Numbered from the stretch's first letter, positions 1 to 9,237 are shown. The stretch: 11,932 nucleotides of DNA from a bacterium (GCA_028711875.1 JAQTRJ010000033.1:1-11932); one strand, 5' to 3'. The notes: generated from the letters alone by a model not told the origin. Numbers and translations are program-made.

Positions 1-288
1 TTTCATGGCGCGCTCCAGATTAATATCTTCTTTGCGAATGCAGGATTCGGCCAGCACCACCGCCCGGTTGCTATGAACTTCGAAGAAACCGCCGGTGATG
101 ACGAAATCAAAGCTCTCGTCGGGATCGTCGAGATGGAGCCGTCCCGGACGCAGCCCCGCCATGAGCGGAGCGTGATCGGCGAGCACGCCGAAGTCGCCGC
201 CGACGCCGGGCACGCGGACGTGAATGATCTCGCCTTCGAAGATCTTGCCGATCGGGCTGACGATCTCGATCGTGAACGGTTTGGCCAT
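1..288 (-). CDS. atpC: ATP synthase F1 epsilon subunit (3' end beyond window)
   Basis: Epsilon sits on the central stalk with gamma, couples rotation to catalysis and often inhibits ATP hydrolysis. The first 96 residues are visible, starting MAKPFTIEIVSPIGKIFEGE and reading open to the window edge. They cover the N-terminal beta-sandwich, including the family motif GDFGVLADHAPLM (residues 31-43) and a glycine pair at 66-67, then the first turn of the C-terminal helical part (LERAMK, 91-96). The ATG at 286-288 lies one base after the atpD stop codon, which suggests coupled translation and the usual beta-epsilon pairing. Whether the C-terminal inhibitory helices are complete cannot be seen. Identification is secure from the motif and position. 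Confidence 0.95.
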   Translation of the reverse strand, partial: MAKPFTIEIVSPIGKIFEGEIIHVRVPGVGGDFGVLADHAPLMAGLRPGRLHLDDPDESFDFVITGGFFEVHSNRAVVLAESCIRKEDINLERAMK

Positions 289-289
289 G

Positions 290-1768
<1,479 letters not shown>

Positions 1769-1784
1769 CTATCTTGATTTCATT

Positions 1785-2552
1785 TTATTCCGACGATGAT
1801 CCCTGTGCCAGCCGCCGGACAAGGCGCGCCTTATGTTCGGGGAGACGATTCGCGAACGGATGCTCGATCACGCATCGCACGACCTCCGCCGCATTGAGGC
1901 TGTCCCGTTCCAGAGTCGTTTCGAGATAATTCAACACAAGTTCCGGATCGGTCCGGCCGAGCGCGCGCAATGCGGCCGCATAGCTGGTGCGCACATAGTC
2001 CTGTTCGTCATCGAGCAGCGGATCGAGTACCGTCAGCAGCTGCGGACGAAACTCAGCGTGGCGGCGCGCGTAGCCGAGCAACGCCTGCGGGGCCGCGCGG
2101 CGGATGCGCTCCTCGGGATCGCCGACCCACGTCTCCACCACCTCGACGACGTACGCCAAGTGAAACTCGGCGGCGCCGTCGTGCTCTTCGAACACGTCGA
2201 AAACGCGAGCGGCCAGATCGCGCACTTCCCAATCGTCGTCGAGCAGCAGATGCCGCACCGGGTCCACCCAGACCGCCGGTTGAAAGCGCGCCACCCGATG
2301 AATGACGGCAACGGCCAACGCCCGCGTTTCGCGCGCTTCCGAAGAGATCAGCCGGAGCGCGACCTCGATGGCGGGCGCGGGAGTTTTTTCCAGCGCTTCG
2401 CCGACGGCCACACCGGCGGCGAACACCTCGGCGGGCGGATAGAGCGGAATTCCGGCGAGCCGGTCGTCGCACTGGGCGACGAAATCTTCGATCGCGGTCT
2501 GTCCCCCGGCGCACTGACCGGCCAGCGCGATCAGGCGCGCTCGATCAGACAC
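1785..2552 (-). CDS. HEAT-repeat protein of unknown role
   Basis: This 255-residue, probably soluble, all-helical protein has no catalytic motif I recognise. Repeating helical-hairpin units with the VR..A core of HEAT repeats are visible: DDWEVRDLAARVF (106-118), DPEERIRRAAPQAL (145-158) and DDEQDYVRTSYAAALRALG (181-199), with further likely units at 60-90 and 203-230. Such proteins are usually binding scaffolds. The repeats also resemble the AlkD-type DNA alkylation repair fold, but I cannot assign that activity. I chose the GTG at 2550-2552 because it starts one base after the NYN gene's TAA stop (TAA-C-GTG); a longer reading to 2675 would run inside that gene in another frame. It lies between the NYN gene and atpD, 28 bases from the latter. 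A link to ATP synthase is not shown by the sequence. Confidence 0.82.
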   Translation of the reverse strand: MSDRARLIALAGQCAGGQTAIEDFVAQCDDRLAGIPLYPPAEVFAAGVAVGEALEKTPAPAIEVALRLISSEARETRALAVAVIHRVARFQPAVWVDPVRHLLLDDDWEVRDLAARVFDVFEEHDGAAEFHLAYVVEVVETWVGDPEERIRRAAPQALLGYARRHAEFRPQLLTVLDPLLDDEQDYVRTSYAAALRALGRTDPELVLNYLETTLERDSLNAAEVVRCVIEHPFANRLPEHKARLVRRLAQGSSSE

Positions 2553-2553
2553 G

Positions 2554-3174
2554 TTAGGCGTTGGCGCTGTCTCCGGCGGATTCGGAACTCTCCGTCGCGG
2601 GAGCGGAACTGAACGACGACGGCGGGATCGGGCGTTCCGGGCGTTCGATGCGGTCGCGCAGATCCTGCAAGTCAATGAAGTGCGACCCCACCGCCATGCG
2701 AAGTTCGGCGGCGATCCAGTTCTGCGTCGAGACGACGCAGATTTCCTTGCCCCGCGAGCGCAAGAGTTCGAGCGCGCGCTCGAAATCGCCGTCGCCGGAG
2801 AGCAGAATCACCTTATCGTAGTTTTCGATGGTATTGAACATGTCCATCACGATTTCCACGTCGAGGTTAGCCTTCTGCGTGGTCTCGCCGGTCTCGGAAT
2901 CGTAGATGGTTTTCAATCCTTTCGTCCGCACGACGTAGCCGGCATAGGCCAGAAACCGCACGAAGTTCTCGTCGCGCGGATCGGGGGGCTGTTTCAGTCC
3001 CATGTACCAGTACGCGTCGGTCAGATCATCGTCGCCGCGCAGCACTTTGAGCAGCTTGGCCGGATCGAAAAACCAGCCCAGACCTTTTTTTTGTGTGTAG
3101 AACATGTTCGCGCCGTCCACGAAAATGGACACGCGTTTTTTCGCGAAAGGATAAGCCATTTGAATGTCATCCAT
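2554..3174 (-). CDS. NYN-domain (LabA/DUF88-like, PIN-fold) putative nuclease
   Basis: This 206-residue cytoplasmic protein has a NYN domain, a PIN-like fold usually thought to bind a divalent metal and cut RNA. The acidic residues expected at the metal site are in place: D20 in IFVDGAN (17-23), D105 in ANLDVEIVMDM (102-112), and D128/D130 in LLSGDGDF (124-131). The core spans about 15-172; the last 30 residues are low-complexity, rich in Ser, Pro, Ala and Glu, and probably disordered. The ATG at 3172-3174 is the first in frame; another at 3157-3159 is possible, and neither has a strong Shine-Dalgarno. It is followed one base later by the HEAT gene, so the two look co-translated. The family is clear, but the target is unknown. 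It does not belong to the standard ATP synthase set. Confidence 0.88.
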   Translation of the reverse strand: MDDIQMAYPFAKKRVSIFVDGANMFYTQKKGLGWFFDPAKLLKVLRGDDDLTDAYWYMGLKQPPDPRDENFVRFLAYAGYVVRTKGLKTIYDSETGETTQKANLDVEIVMDMFNTIENYDKVILLSGDGDFERALELLRSRGKEICVVSTQNWIAAELRMAVGSHFIDLQDLRDRIERPERPIPPSSFSSAPATESSESAGDSANA

Positions 3175-3201
3175 TTCTGTTGTCGGTGTGCATCCGCTTC
3201 C

Positions 3202-3222
3202 GCGCGCCGGATATTGGCGCGC
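3202..3222 (-). other. GC-rich intercistronic hairpin between atpG and the NYN gene
   Basis: A perfect 7-base-pair inverted repeat (3202-3208 with 3216-3222, GCGCGCC/GGCGCGC) encloses a 7-base AT-richer loop. It lies in the 74-base spacer 3175-3248, the longest gap in the window. On the transcript it is followed by GGAAGCGG and not by a U-run, so it is not a standard rho-independent terminator. It could stabilise or mark processing of the mRNA, or weaken read-through; this is inference. Apart from this hairpin I see nothing in the spacer. Confidence 0.5.
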
Positions 3223-3248
3223 CCTGAATCATCATGTGCGTGAGTCGG

Positions 3249-4106
3249 TTATTGGAGTCCTTCGGCGCCGGCCACAATGTCGAGCAGCTCGCGGGTGATC
3301 GCCGCCTGCCGGGCTTTATTATAGGTCAGTGTGAGCGATTCGATGAGTTCCTGCGCGTTATTGGTGGCGTTCTCCATTGCCGTCATCCGCGCGCCCATCT
3401 CCGCCGCGAACGACTCGAGCAGGATTCGCCAGAGCTGGACTTTCACGAACAGCGGCAGAATCGCGTCAAGCACCTGCCCTTCCGACGGTTCGTAGATCAC
3501 GTCGGAGGAAATCGCGTGCTCGTCGGCTTCGTCAGGCACGATCGGCAGCAGCTGCTCGACCACCACGTTTTGCTGAATGGCCGATTTGAATTCGTTGTAG
3601 ACCACCAGAATCCGATCCATCGTTCCGGCGGAATAGTGGTCAATGATCTGATTGCCGAGGGCGACGGCGTGCGCGAAATCCAGCGTGTTGAAAAAGCCGG
3701 CCATTTTATGCACGGGATCCGCCCCGCGCCGCGTGAAGAATTCGGATCCGCGCCGGCCGACCGTGATCAGGCGCAGCGTGTAGACCTCGTTTTCCTCCAT
3801 CAAACGCTGGGCGCGGCGAACAATCGAAGTGTTGAACGATCCGCATAATCCGCGGTCGCCGGTGACCACCACCAGTCCGACCTCGTGCAGCGGATTGACC
3901 TTCAGCAGCGGATGATGATCGCGGTCCACCTGCGCGGCCAATTCGCGGATCACCTGCCGCAACCGGAGCGCGTAGGGGCGCGCGGCCACGATATTTTCCT
4001 GCGCGCGCCGCAGTTTGGCGGCGGCGACCATTTTCATGACGCGCGTGATCTGCTGCGTGGACTGCACGCTGCGAATCCGACGTTTAATGGCCTTAAGACC
4101 GGACAT
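3249..4106 (-). CDS. atpG: ATP synthase F1 gamma subunit
   Basis: Gamma is the rotating central shaft that links the c-ring to the alpha/beta hexamer. The 285-residue protein is of normal length. Its N-terminal helix (LKAIKRRIRSVQSTQQITRV, 4-23, followed by MKMVAAAKLRRAQ) and the C-terminal signature beginning ITRELLDIVAGAE (270-282) are the two coiled-coil strands of the shaft. The Rossmann-like middle contains VVVTGDRGLCGSFN. The ATG start has a strong Shine-Dalgarno (AAGGAA) that overlaps the stop codon of the preceding glycosyltransferase gene, nine bases upstream. Its placement is odd: the two glycosyltransferase genes separate it from atpA, and the NYN and HEAT genes separate it from atpD, whereas alpha, gamma and beta are usually consecutive. 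Confidence 0.98.
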   Translation of the reverse strand: MSGLKAIKRRIRSVQSTQQITRVMKMVAAAKLRRAQENIVAARPYALRLRQVIRELAAQVDRDHHPLLKVNPLHEVGLVVVTGDRGLCGSFNTSIVRRAQRLMEENEVYTLRLITVGRRGSEFFTRRGADPVHKMAGFFNTLDFAHAVALGNQIIDHYSAGTMDRILVVYNEFKSAIQQNVVVEQLLPIVPDEADEHAISSDVIYEPSEGQVLDAILPLFVKVQLWRILLESFAAEMGARMTAMENATNNAQELIESLTLTYNKARQAAITRELLDIVAGAEGLQ

Positions 4107-4110
4107 CCGA

Positions 4111-4116
4111 TTCCTT
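4111..4116 (-). promoter_or_regulatory. Ribosome binding site of atpG, overlapping the upstream stop codon
   Basis: The minus strand reads AAGGAA here, five bases from AGGA to the atpG ATG. Its first base is the last base of the TAA that ends the second glycosyltransferase gene. This is one of the best Shine-Dalgarno sequences in the window and suggests that gamma can start on its own as well as by coupling to the inserted gene. Confidence 0.75.
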
Positions 4117-5345
4117 TACACTGAAGCCGAACGAGTTGCGTCCGCGGCGGGACGAAAACGATCTCCGATGAGCCGGCCGAACAGCAGCAGATTTCCCGCC
4201 AGTGGAAAACACGCGATGAGTCGGCCCGATCCGTGCGCACCGTACCACGGCAGCCAGCAGACGCCCATCAGAATCGCCGCCGCCGCCAGCAGCGCGCGTG
4301 AACCGATCCTTGGCGCGGGCGCCGTCACCCATCGCCATGCGATCACCGGCAGCAGCAAGAGCAGATGATGTTCCCACGAGATGGGCAGCGCAAGCAGAGC
4401 CACCGAGAGCCACAGTCCCGCCGCGGCGATTCCGTCGGCGCGCCGGTGCAATTCCGTGCAGAGCGCCGCCGCGAGCACGATCAGCGCGAGCAGTCTTCCC
4501 GCAGCGAACCATCCGGGATCGCTGGCGAAGCCGTAATCCATCACCGGCCAGTCTGTCAGCAGCCGCAGGAATCCCGCCAGCAGACTCTGATTTCCGTAGT
4601 ACGCCGTTTGCGTGGAGCCGAGCGTCTTCAGAAACTCCACGTAGTCACGATGAACACTCGCGCCCAGTAGAATCCACGAAACCAGACCCAGCGCACCCCA
4701 CAAGCCCGCCGTCGCCGCGACCCGCGCGAATCGGCGGCGAAAAAGCTCAGGAATTTCTACGAGCGGCAGAAACGGTTTCACGAACGACGCGGCGGCGACG
4801 GCGATGGGTCTCCACCACGACCGTCTCCGCTCCGCCGCGAGAATCCCCGCCCACAGGATCACGGCGATGAGCAAGCTGGTTTGTCCGAGCTGAATCGCGC
4901 GCGCCACCGGATAGCTGCCCAGCACCAGCGCGAAGATCAGCGCCGTGTCCGACGCGCGGCAGGGGCAAACGCGCATCACGAGCCGGCGAATGAGCAACGC
5001 GTAGAGCGCGGCCAGACCAAGCTGCATTATCCCCCACACGATCCGCCATGTTTCGGCTCCCGACTTCGCCAGCGGCGAAAGCAGAAAGGGAATCAGCGGC
5101 GGATAGAAACACCAGTTCGGTTCGCCTTTATCCCCCAGCGCGAGCAGATTTTTCGCATGGTGGGCGATCCACTCGTCATTGCGGTCGAAATCACGCCCCG
5201 GATAGATCAGACCGGCGTCTCCGCGCGAAAAGTCCAGCGCCAGCGATTGAATCGAAATCAGATCGGCGTTGCCGGGCGGCAGCGCCACGGCGAGAAATTG
5301 CGCGCCGGCCAGAATCAACAACGCCCACGACAGAGAGCGCGTCAC
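4116..5345 (-). CDS. GT87-type membrane glycosyltransferase (second of tandem pair)
   Basis: This 409-residue multi-pass membrane protein resembles GT87/DUF2029 enzymes (PimE-like GT-C fold), which use a polyprenyl-phosphate sugar, often mannose, to extend glycans on the outer face of the cytoplasmic membrane. Many hydrophobic helices alternate with basic loops. Motifs shared with its upstream neighbour are DLxxxQ after the first helix (28-33, D28 a candidate catalytic acid), FYPPL (80-84), YPVARAIQLGQ (145-155), VKPFLPL (189-195), GNQS (251-254) and LPISWEH (320-326). I chose the GTG at 5343-5345 because it overlaps the neighbour's TGA (GTGA) and matches the neighbour's length; the longer open frame to 5681 only runs out of frame inside that gene. 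Substrate and glycan are unknown. It ends nine bases before atpG. Confidence 0.85.
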   Translation of the reverse strand: MTRSLSWALLILAGAQFLAVALPPGNADLISIQSLALDFSRGDAGLIYPGRDFDRNDEWIAHHAKNLLALGDKGEPNWCFYPPLIPFLLSPLAKSGAETWRIVWGIMQLGLAALYALLIRRLVMRVCPCRASDTALIFALVLGSYPVARAIQLGQTSLLIAVILWAGILAAERRRSWWRPIAVAAASFVKPFLPLVEIPELFRRRFARVAATAGLWGALGLVSWILLGASVHRDYVEFLKTLGSTQTAYYGNQSLLAGFLRLLTDWPVMDYGFASDPGWFAAGRLLALIVLAAALCTELHRRADGIAAAGLWLSVALLALPISWEHHLLLLLPVIAWRWVTAPAPRIGSRALLAAAAILMGVCWLPWYGAHGSGRLIACFPLAGNLLLFGRLIGDRFRPAADATRSASV

Positions 5346-6586
5346 GCGGCGGCGCTCCCACGCAGCGCCCGCCGCACGAGCCACACCCAAAACAGCAGCA
5401 TGCCGAGGCTCTGGCTGCCGGAAGCAAGCTGCCCGAACAGATCGTCTCCGTAGAAACGCGTGAGTTTCATGGTGAAGAAGAACACCGCGGCGACCAGCCA
5501 CGCCAGCCAAAACGGGCGATCGCCGTGCATCCACGTCTCGCGAATCGCCCAGGCCAGCGGCGGCAGCAGAATAATCCAATAATGTTCCCACATCACGGGC
5601 AGCGCGAGGTGCAATCCGGCCAAGAGCAACCCAAGCCCCAGCGTGGAGCGATGACTTTGCCACGACGCACGCGTCCCCCACAGCACGGCCAGCGTTCCCC
5701 CGAGAAACACCGTCAGAAAAACAATCTTCAGAGCGTCCAGGAGCGGAGTGGTGAACGGAATGACGTCAATCATCGGCCGCTGATAGACAACGCGCGCGAA
5801 CCACGCCAGCGGAGACTGATTGCCGAAAAAGGGCTGCACCAGACCGGAGAACTCGCGCATGACTTCCCACCAGAGGCCATGCACACGAAATCCGAGCAGC
5901 GTCAGCGAGGCGGCATAGATTGCGATGACGGTTCCGATCCACCACGCGGCGGCGCGCGTTCGCTTGAGCAGAACCGGAATCGCGACGGCGGCCAGCGGAA
6001 AGACCTTGACCGCGCTGATAAATCCCGCCAAGAGCGCGCCGGGAATCTCGCGATTCCTCCGCAGCCAAAGCATGGCCGCCCAGAACGCGGCGAACAAGAG
6101 CGGCGTGATCTGGCCAAGCTTGATCGCCCGCGCCACGGGATAGGTTGCGAGCACGAGCGCAAGCGACCAGAGAAAACTTCGCCCCGTGCGTCCGGCTCCC
6201 GACAACGCGCGAATTTGCAGCGCAAGCACGGGGAGCAGAAACAGATTGATGACAAAGAGCGTGTTCCGCCACCACGCGGCCGGGAGATCCGAGATTGGCG
6301 AAAGCAGCGCGGCCACGAGCGGCGGATACATGAACGTGTTTGGATCGCCATCCGCCCCGAGCGCTTCCGCTGCCGGCCGCCGCGCCTGAACCCAATCGGA
6401 GTTCTTATGCAGCGGAGTGTACATCCATTCGGGCTGACCGCTTTTCCAGAAGTGTGCCCCGAGCTGATTGGGAAACAAGTCCACCATCCACAGCGGGAAC
6501 GTCGAACGCTGCCAAAGGAATACTCCCAAAGCCAGCAACGCGATCAGCAGCCAATCGGGAGGAAACTTGCCGAATAATTTTCGCAC
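5342..6586 (-). CDS. GT87-type membrane glycosyltransferase (first of tandem pair)
   Basis: This 414-residue integral membrane protein has about 9-11 hydrophobic helices, consistent with a GT-C fold glycosyltransferase of the GT87/DUF2029 group acting on lipid-linked sugars. A first helix (about 11-28) is followed by a loop containing DLFPNQ (36-41), where GT-C enzymes place the catalytic acid. Other motifs are MYPPL (86-90), YPVARAIKLGQ (149-159), KVFPL (194-198), GNQS (255-258) and LPVMWEH (329-335). All recur in the same order and nearly the same spacing in the downstream gene, so the two are tandem paralogues. The start is GTG at 6584-6586, supported by a GAGGAA site; atpA ends 24 bases upstream. 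I see no terminator between them. The sugar donor and acceptor cannot be told from sequence. Confidence 0.85.
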   Translation of the reverse strand: MRKLFGKFPPDWLLIALLALGVFLWQRSTFPLWMVDLFPNQLGAHFWKSGQPEWMYTPLHKNSDWVQARRPAAEALGADGDPNTFMYPPLVAALLSPISDLPAAWWRNTLFVINLFLLPVLALQIRALSGAGRTGRSFLWSLALVLATYPVARAIKLGQITPLLFAAFWAAMLWLRRNREIPGALLAGFISAVKVFPLAAVAIPVLLKRTRAAAWWIGTVIAIYAASLTLLGFRVHGLWWEVMREFSGLVQPFFGNQSPLAWFARVVYQRPMIDVIPFTTPLLDALKIVFLTVFLGGTLAVLWGTRASWQSHRSTLGLGLLLAGLHLALPVMWEHYWIILLPPLAWAIRETWMHGDRPFWLAWLVAAVFFFTMKLTRFYGDDLFGQLASGSQSLGMLLFWVWLVRRALRGSAAA

Positions 6587-6590
6587 AATG

Positions 6591-6596
6591 TTCCTC
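6591..6596 (-). promoter_or_regulatory. Ribosome binding site deciding the GTG start of the first glycosyltransferase
   Basis: The minus strand reads GAGGAA in the 24-base gap after atpA, five bases from AGGA to GTG at 6586. No ATG in frame competes nearby, so this site supports the GTG start. Confidence 0.65.
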
Positions 6597-6610
6597 GTGC
6601 GGCCGCGCGG

Positions 6611-8119
6611 TTATTTCTTCCAGCCCGCTTTGAATTCCCTGACCAGCGCCGCCAGTTTCTCTTCGAGGCTGCTCTCGAGCGTTTTTTTCTGCGCGATTTC
6701 GTCGAGCGCGCTCTTGCCCGCGCTGCGCAGGTGCTTCATAACGTCGGCTTCGAAGTCTTTGACGTCATTGAGCGGAATATCGTCGAAGTAGCCGCGCGTG
6801 GCGATCCAGAGAATCGCCACCTGCTCCTCGACCGGCCAGGGTTTGAAGAGTCCCTGCTTGAGCACTTCGGTCAGACGCTGTCCGCGCGTGAGCTGCGCCA
6901 GCGTGGCCTTGTCCAGATCGGAGCCGAACTGCGCGAACGCGGCCAGTTCGCGATATTGCGCGAGATCGAGCCGGAGCGATCCGCCAACCTGCCGCATCGC
7001 CTTGATCTGCGCCTTGCCGCCGACGCGCGACACGGAAATTCCCACGTTGATGGCCGGACGAATTCCCGAATAGAACAGCTCCGATTCGAGGAAAATCTGT
7101 CCGTCGGTGATCGAAATCACGTTGGTGGGAATATAGGCAGAAACATCACCAGCCTGAGTTTCGATAATCGGCAGCGCGGTCAGCGATCCGCCGCCTAAGG
7201 TATCGTTCAGTTTGGCGGCGCGCTCGAGCAGACGGGAATGCAAATAGAAGATGTCTCCGGGATACGCTTCGCGGCCGGGCGGACGGCGCAGCAAGAGCGA
7301 GAGCTGACGATAGGCCCACGCGTGTTTGGTGAGGTCGTCGTAGATACACACGGCGTGGCGTTTGTTGTCGCGGAAGAATTCGCCCATGGCGCAGCCCGCA
7401 AAGGGAGCGAGAAACTGAATCGGCGCGGGTTCAACGGCCGTGGATGACACGACGATGGTGTGCTCCATCGCGCCGTGTTCCTCGAGCGTCTTGACCACCT
7501 TCGCCACGGTGGACCCTTTCTGACCGATGGCGACGTAGATACAGATAACGCCGGCGCCCTTCTGATTGATGATCGTATCCACGGCGATGGACGTCTTGCC
7601 GGTCTGACGGTCGCCGATAATCAGCTCGCGCTGGCCGCGGCCGATGGGAATCATCGAGTCAATCGCCTTGATCCCGGTTTGCAGCGGTTCTTTCACCGGC
7701 TGCCGCGTGACCACGCTGGTGGCCAGCCGTTCCACTGGATAGAACTCTTTGGTGCGGATCGGGCCGCGTCCGTCCAGCGGCACACCGAGCGGATTGACCA
7801 CGCGCCCGACGAGTTCGTCGCCGACCGGCACCTGAACCACGCGGCCGGTGCGTTTGGCCACCGAGCCTTCTTCGATGGTCGCGTCGCTGCCGAACAGCGC
7901 GCAACCGACGTTGTCCTCTTCGAGGTTAAGCGCCATGCCGATCACGCCGCCGGCGAACTCGACCATCTCGCCACACATAACCTTGTCGAGACCATAGACG
8001 CGCGTGATGCCGTCGCCGACGTACACCACGCGGCCGACTTCATCCACCGACGAGAGCGATTGATAATCGGCGATCTGGTCGCGCAGAATCGAGGTGATTT
8101 CTTCGGGTCGAATTTTCAT
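6611..8119 (-). CDS. atpA: ATP synthase F1 alpha subunit
   Basis: Alpha alternates with beta in the F1 hexamer and holds the non-catalytic nucleotide sites. The 502-residue protein is of normal length. Walker A GDRQTGKT is at 169-176, preceded by the invariant [13 protein letters not shown]. The stretches [27 protein letters not shown] and [14 protein letters not shown] follow the family pattern, and [11 protein letters not shown] is the alpha/beta signature with the arginine finger as its last residue. The C-terminal helical domain ends with KAGWKK. The start at 8119 gives the usual [14 protein letters not shown] opening; an AAGGGA lies about 12 bases upstream, further than ideal. It follows atpH by 24 bases. 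The gene after it is a glycosyltransferase and not atpG, which is unusual. Confidence 0.98.
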   Translation of the reverse strand: MKIRPEEITSILRDQIADYQSLSSVDEVGRVVYVGDGITRVYGLDKVMCGEMVEFAGGVIGMALNLEEDNVGCALFGSDATIEEGSVAKRTGRVVQVPVGDELVGRVVNPLGVPLDGRGPIRTKEFYPVERLATSVVTRQPVKEPLQTGIKAIDSMIPIGRGQRELIIGDRQTGKTSIAVDTIINQKGAGVICIYVAIGQKGSTVAKVVKTLEEHGAMEHTIVVSSTAVEPAPIQFLAPFAGCAMGEFFRDNKRHAVCIYDDLTKHAWAYRQLSLLLRRPPGREAYPGDIFYLHSRLLERAAKLNDTLGGGSLTALPIIETQAGDVSAYIPTNVISITDGQIFLESELFYSGIRPAINVGISVSRVGGKAQIKAMRQVGGSLRLDLAQYRELAAFAQFGSDLDKATLAQLTRGQRLTEVLKQGLFKPWPVEEQVAILWIATRGYFDDIPLNDVKDFEADVMKHLRSAGKSALDEIAQKKTLESSLEEKLAALVREFKAGWKK

Positions 8120-8143
8120 GGAAGAGACCGTTCCCTTCGGGGA

Positions 8144-8710
8144 TTACTGAGACAACGTGAAATCCGCCAGCGCCAGCGTCGCGCGCAGATTGTCGAGTTT
8201 GCGGGCCAGCGAGCCGTCGAAGACGCGGTCGGGCCACTCCACCACCAGTCCACCGAGCAATTGCGGATCTTCGCTCCACGTCACCCGCGGGATTTTTCCG
8301 CTGCGCTGCTTCAGATGAGCGACGATGGTTTGCCTCATCGGCTCGGCGACCGGGACGGCCGTAGTGACGCGAATGTCCACTTCGCCGCGCTGCTGCCGCC
8401 AGAGCCGGTCGAAGTGCGGACTGAGTTCCTGAAGAATCTCCAAACGGCGCTTTTCGAGCAACAGATCGAGGAAATCGCGGGTGAGCGGCTGCGCATGGGC
8501 GCGATCGGCCAGCGCATGCAGCAGCGCTTTCACCCGAGCGCGAGACAGGCGGGGATTGAGCGCGAGCTGCGCGAATTCGGGATGCTCGTCCCAGGCGGCG
8601 GTGATCGCGCTCAAATCAGCCTGCACCTCCGCGAGCGCGTTCGCCTTTGCGGCGACTTCGAACAGCGCCTTCGCATAGCGGTGCGTCAGAGCGTTCGAAA
8701 CGCGTCTCAC
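8144..8710 (-). CDS. atpH: ATP synthase F1 delta subunit
   Basis: Delta caps F1 and joins it to the b-subunit stalk. The predicted 188 residues fit the family (about 175-185). The helical N-terminal domain starts SNALTHRYAKALFEVA (5-20), and the C-terminal signature region contains DPQLLGGLVVEWPDRVFDGS (148-167) followed by ARKLDNL. I placed the start at GTG 8708-8710, which overlaps the atpF stop codon as GTGA; no ATG lies upstream in a sensible place, and the longer open frame to 9106 only overlaps atpF in another frame. This is the standard F-H-A order. Presence of delta argues against a delta-less N-ATPase. Confidence 0.95.
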   Translation of the reverse strand: MRRVSNALTHRYAKALFEVAAKANALAEVQADLSAITAAWDEHPEFAQLALNPRLSRARVKALLHALADRAHAQPLTRDFLDLLLEKRRLEILQELSPHFDRLWRQQRGEVDIRVTTAVPVAEPMRQTIVAHLKQRSGKIPRVTWSEDPQLLGGLVVEWPDRVFDGSLARKLDNLRATLALADFTLSQ

Positions 8711-9201
8711 CGATCCTCCTTGAGCGCATCGAGAATGAGCCGTTCGTGTTCCTTCGGATCCACGGCGCGCTGGAGCAGCCGCGAAGCGGCCCGCACCGTC
8801 AGATCGGCCACGTGCCTCTTGAGTTCGATCCGCGCGGATTCGGAATCCCGTTCGATCTCGCTCTTGGCCCGTTCGATCATCTTGAGCGAGAGGTCCTTGC
8901 TTTCGGTGCGGGCGGTTTCGAGCACGCGGCCGGCGGACTCCTGCGCTTTTTGGATGATCTCGGCCGCCTCTTTTTTCGCGTTGGCCATCGCGGCTTCGTA
9001 CTCCGCCAGCAACTGCGACGACCGCTCGCGTTCGGCGCGAGCGGTTTCGAGATCGCGGCGAATGGAGTCCTCGCGCGCCTTCAATCCGGAGAGAATCGGC
9101 TTCCATCCGAACTTTCCGATCAGCCAGGCGACCACGAGAAACGTGGCGATCGTCCAGAGTACGGAACCCGGCTCAATGCTGAGAACTTGTTGAAATCCCA
9201 T
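8707..9201 (-). CDS. atpF: ATP synthase Fo b subunit (peripheral stalk)
   Basis: The b subunit anchors the peripheral stalk that holds F1 still. The 164-residue protein has one N-terminal membrane helix (SVLWTIATFLVVAWLIGKF, 13-31), the typical KFGWKPI junction (30-36), then a long charged helix rich in Ala, Glu, Arg and Lys (about 40-160) suited to a right-handed coiled-coil dimer. Only one b-type gene is present, so a homodimer is likely. The ATG at 9199-9201 has no clear Shine-Dalgarno, and a small hairpin precedes it in the 36-base gap after atpE. Its TGA overlaps the atpH GTG. Assignment rests on topology, the junction motif and position between atpE and atpH. Confidence 0.95.
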   Translation of the reverse strand: MGFQQVLSIEPGSVLWTIATFLVVAWLIGKFGWKPILSGLKAREDSIRRDLETARAERERSSQLLAEYEAAMANAKKEAAEIIQKAQESAGRVLETARTESKDLSLKMIERAKSEIERDSESARIELKRHVADLTVRAASRLLQRAVDPKEHERLILDALKEDR

Positions 9202-9214
9202 AGTGAGGTGTCCG

Positions 9215-9231
9215 GCATCCGCAGGGGATGC
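9215..9231 (-). other. Small hairpin between atpE and atpF
   Basis: A 6-base-pair inverted repeat (GCATCC at 9215-9220, GGATGC at 9226-9231) with a 5-base loop fills much of the 36-base atpE-atpF gap. No U-run follows, so it is not a terminator. A stem just after the c-subunit gene could protect or separate that message, since c is needed in the most copies; this is inference from a short repeat that could be chance. Confidence 0.35.
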
Positions 9232-9237
9232 GCCTGG

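Noticed and set aside
1785..2552. AlkD-type DNA glycosylase for the HEAT protein
   Set aside because: The DWEVRDLAA and DPEERIRRAA units resemble AlkD-like repeats, but I could not identify its catalytic and base-binding residues, so only the repeat fold is claimed.
3202..3222. Rho-independent terminator after atpG
   Set aside because: The stem is GC-rich and perfect over 7 bp, but no U-run follows it on the transcript, so I list it only as a hairpin.
5346..5681. N-terminal extension of the second glycosyltransferase (521-residue version)
   Set aside because: The extra residues lie wholly inside the first glycosyltransferase gene in another frame and show no transmembrane or signal pattern; the GTGA-overlap start gives a length matching the paralogue.
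5048..6577. A 509-codon plus-strand open frame opposite the glycosyltransferases
   Set aside because: The translation is Arg/Gln/Pro-rich and has no hydrophobic or domain pattern, while the minus strand carries clear membrane proteins with shared motifs and proper starts.
7460..9193. A 577-codon plus-strand open frame opposite atpA, atpH and atpF
   Set aside because: It spans three well-identified minus-strand genes and has a compositionally biased translation, so it is a shadow.
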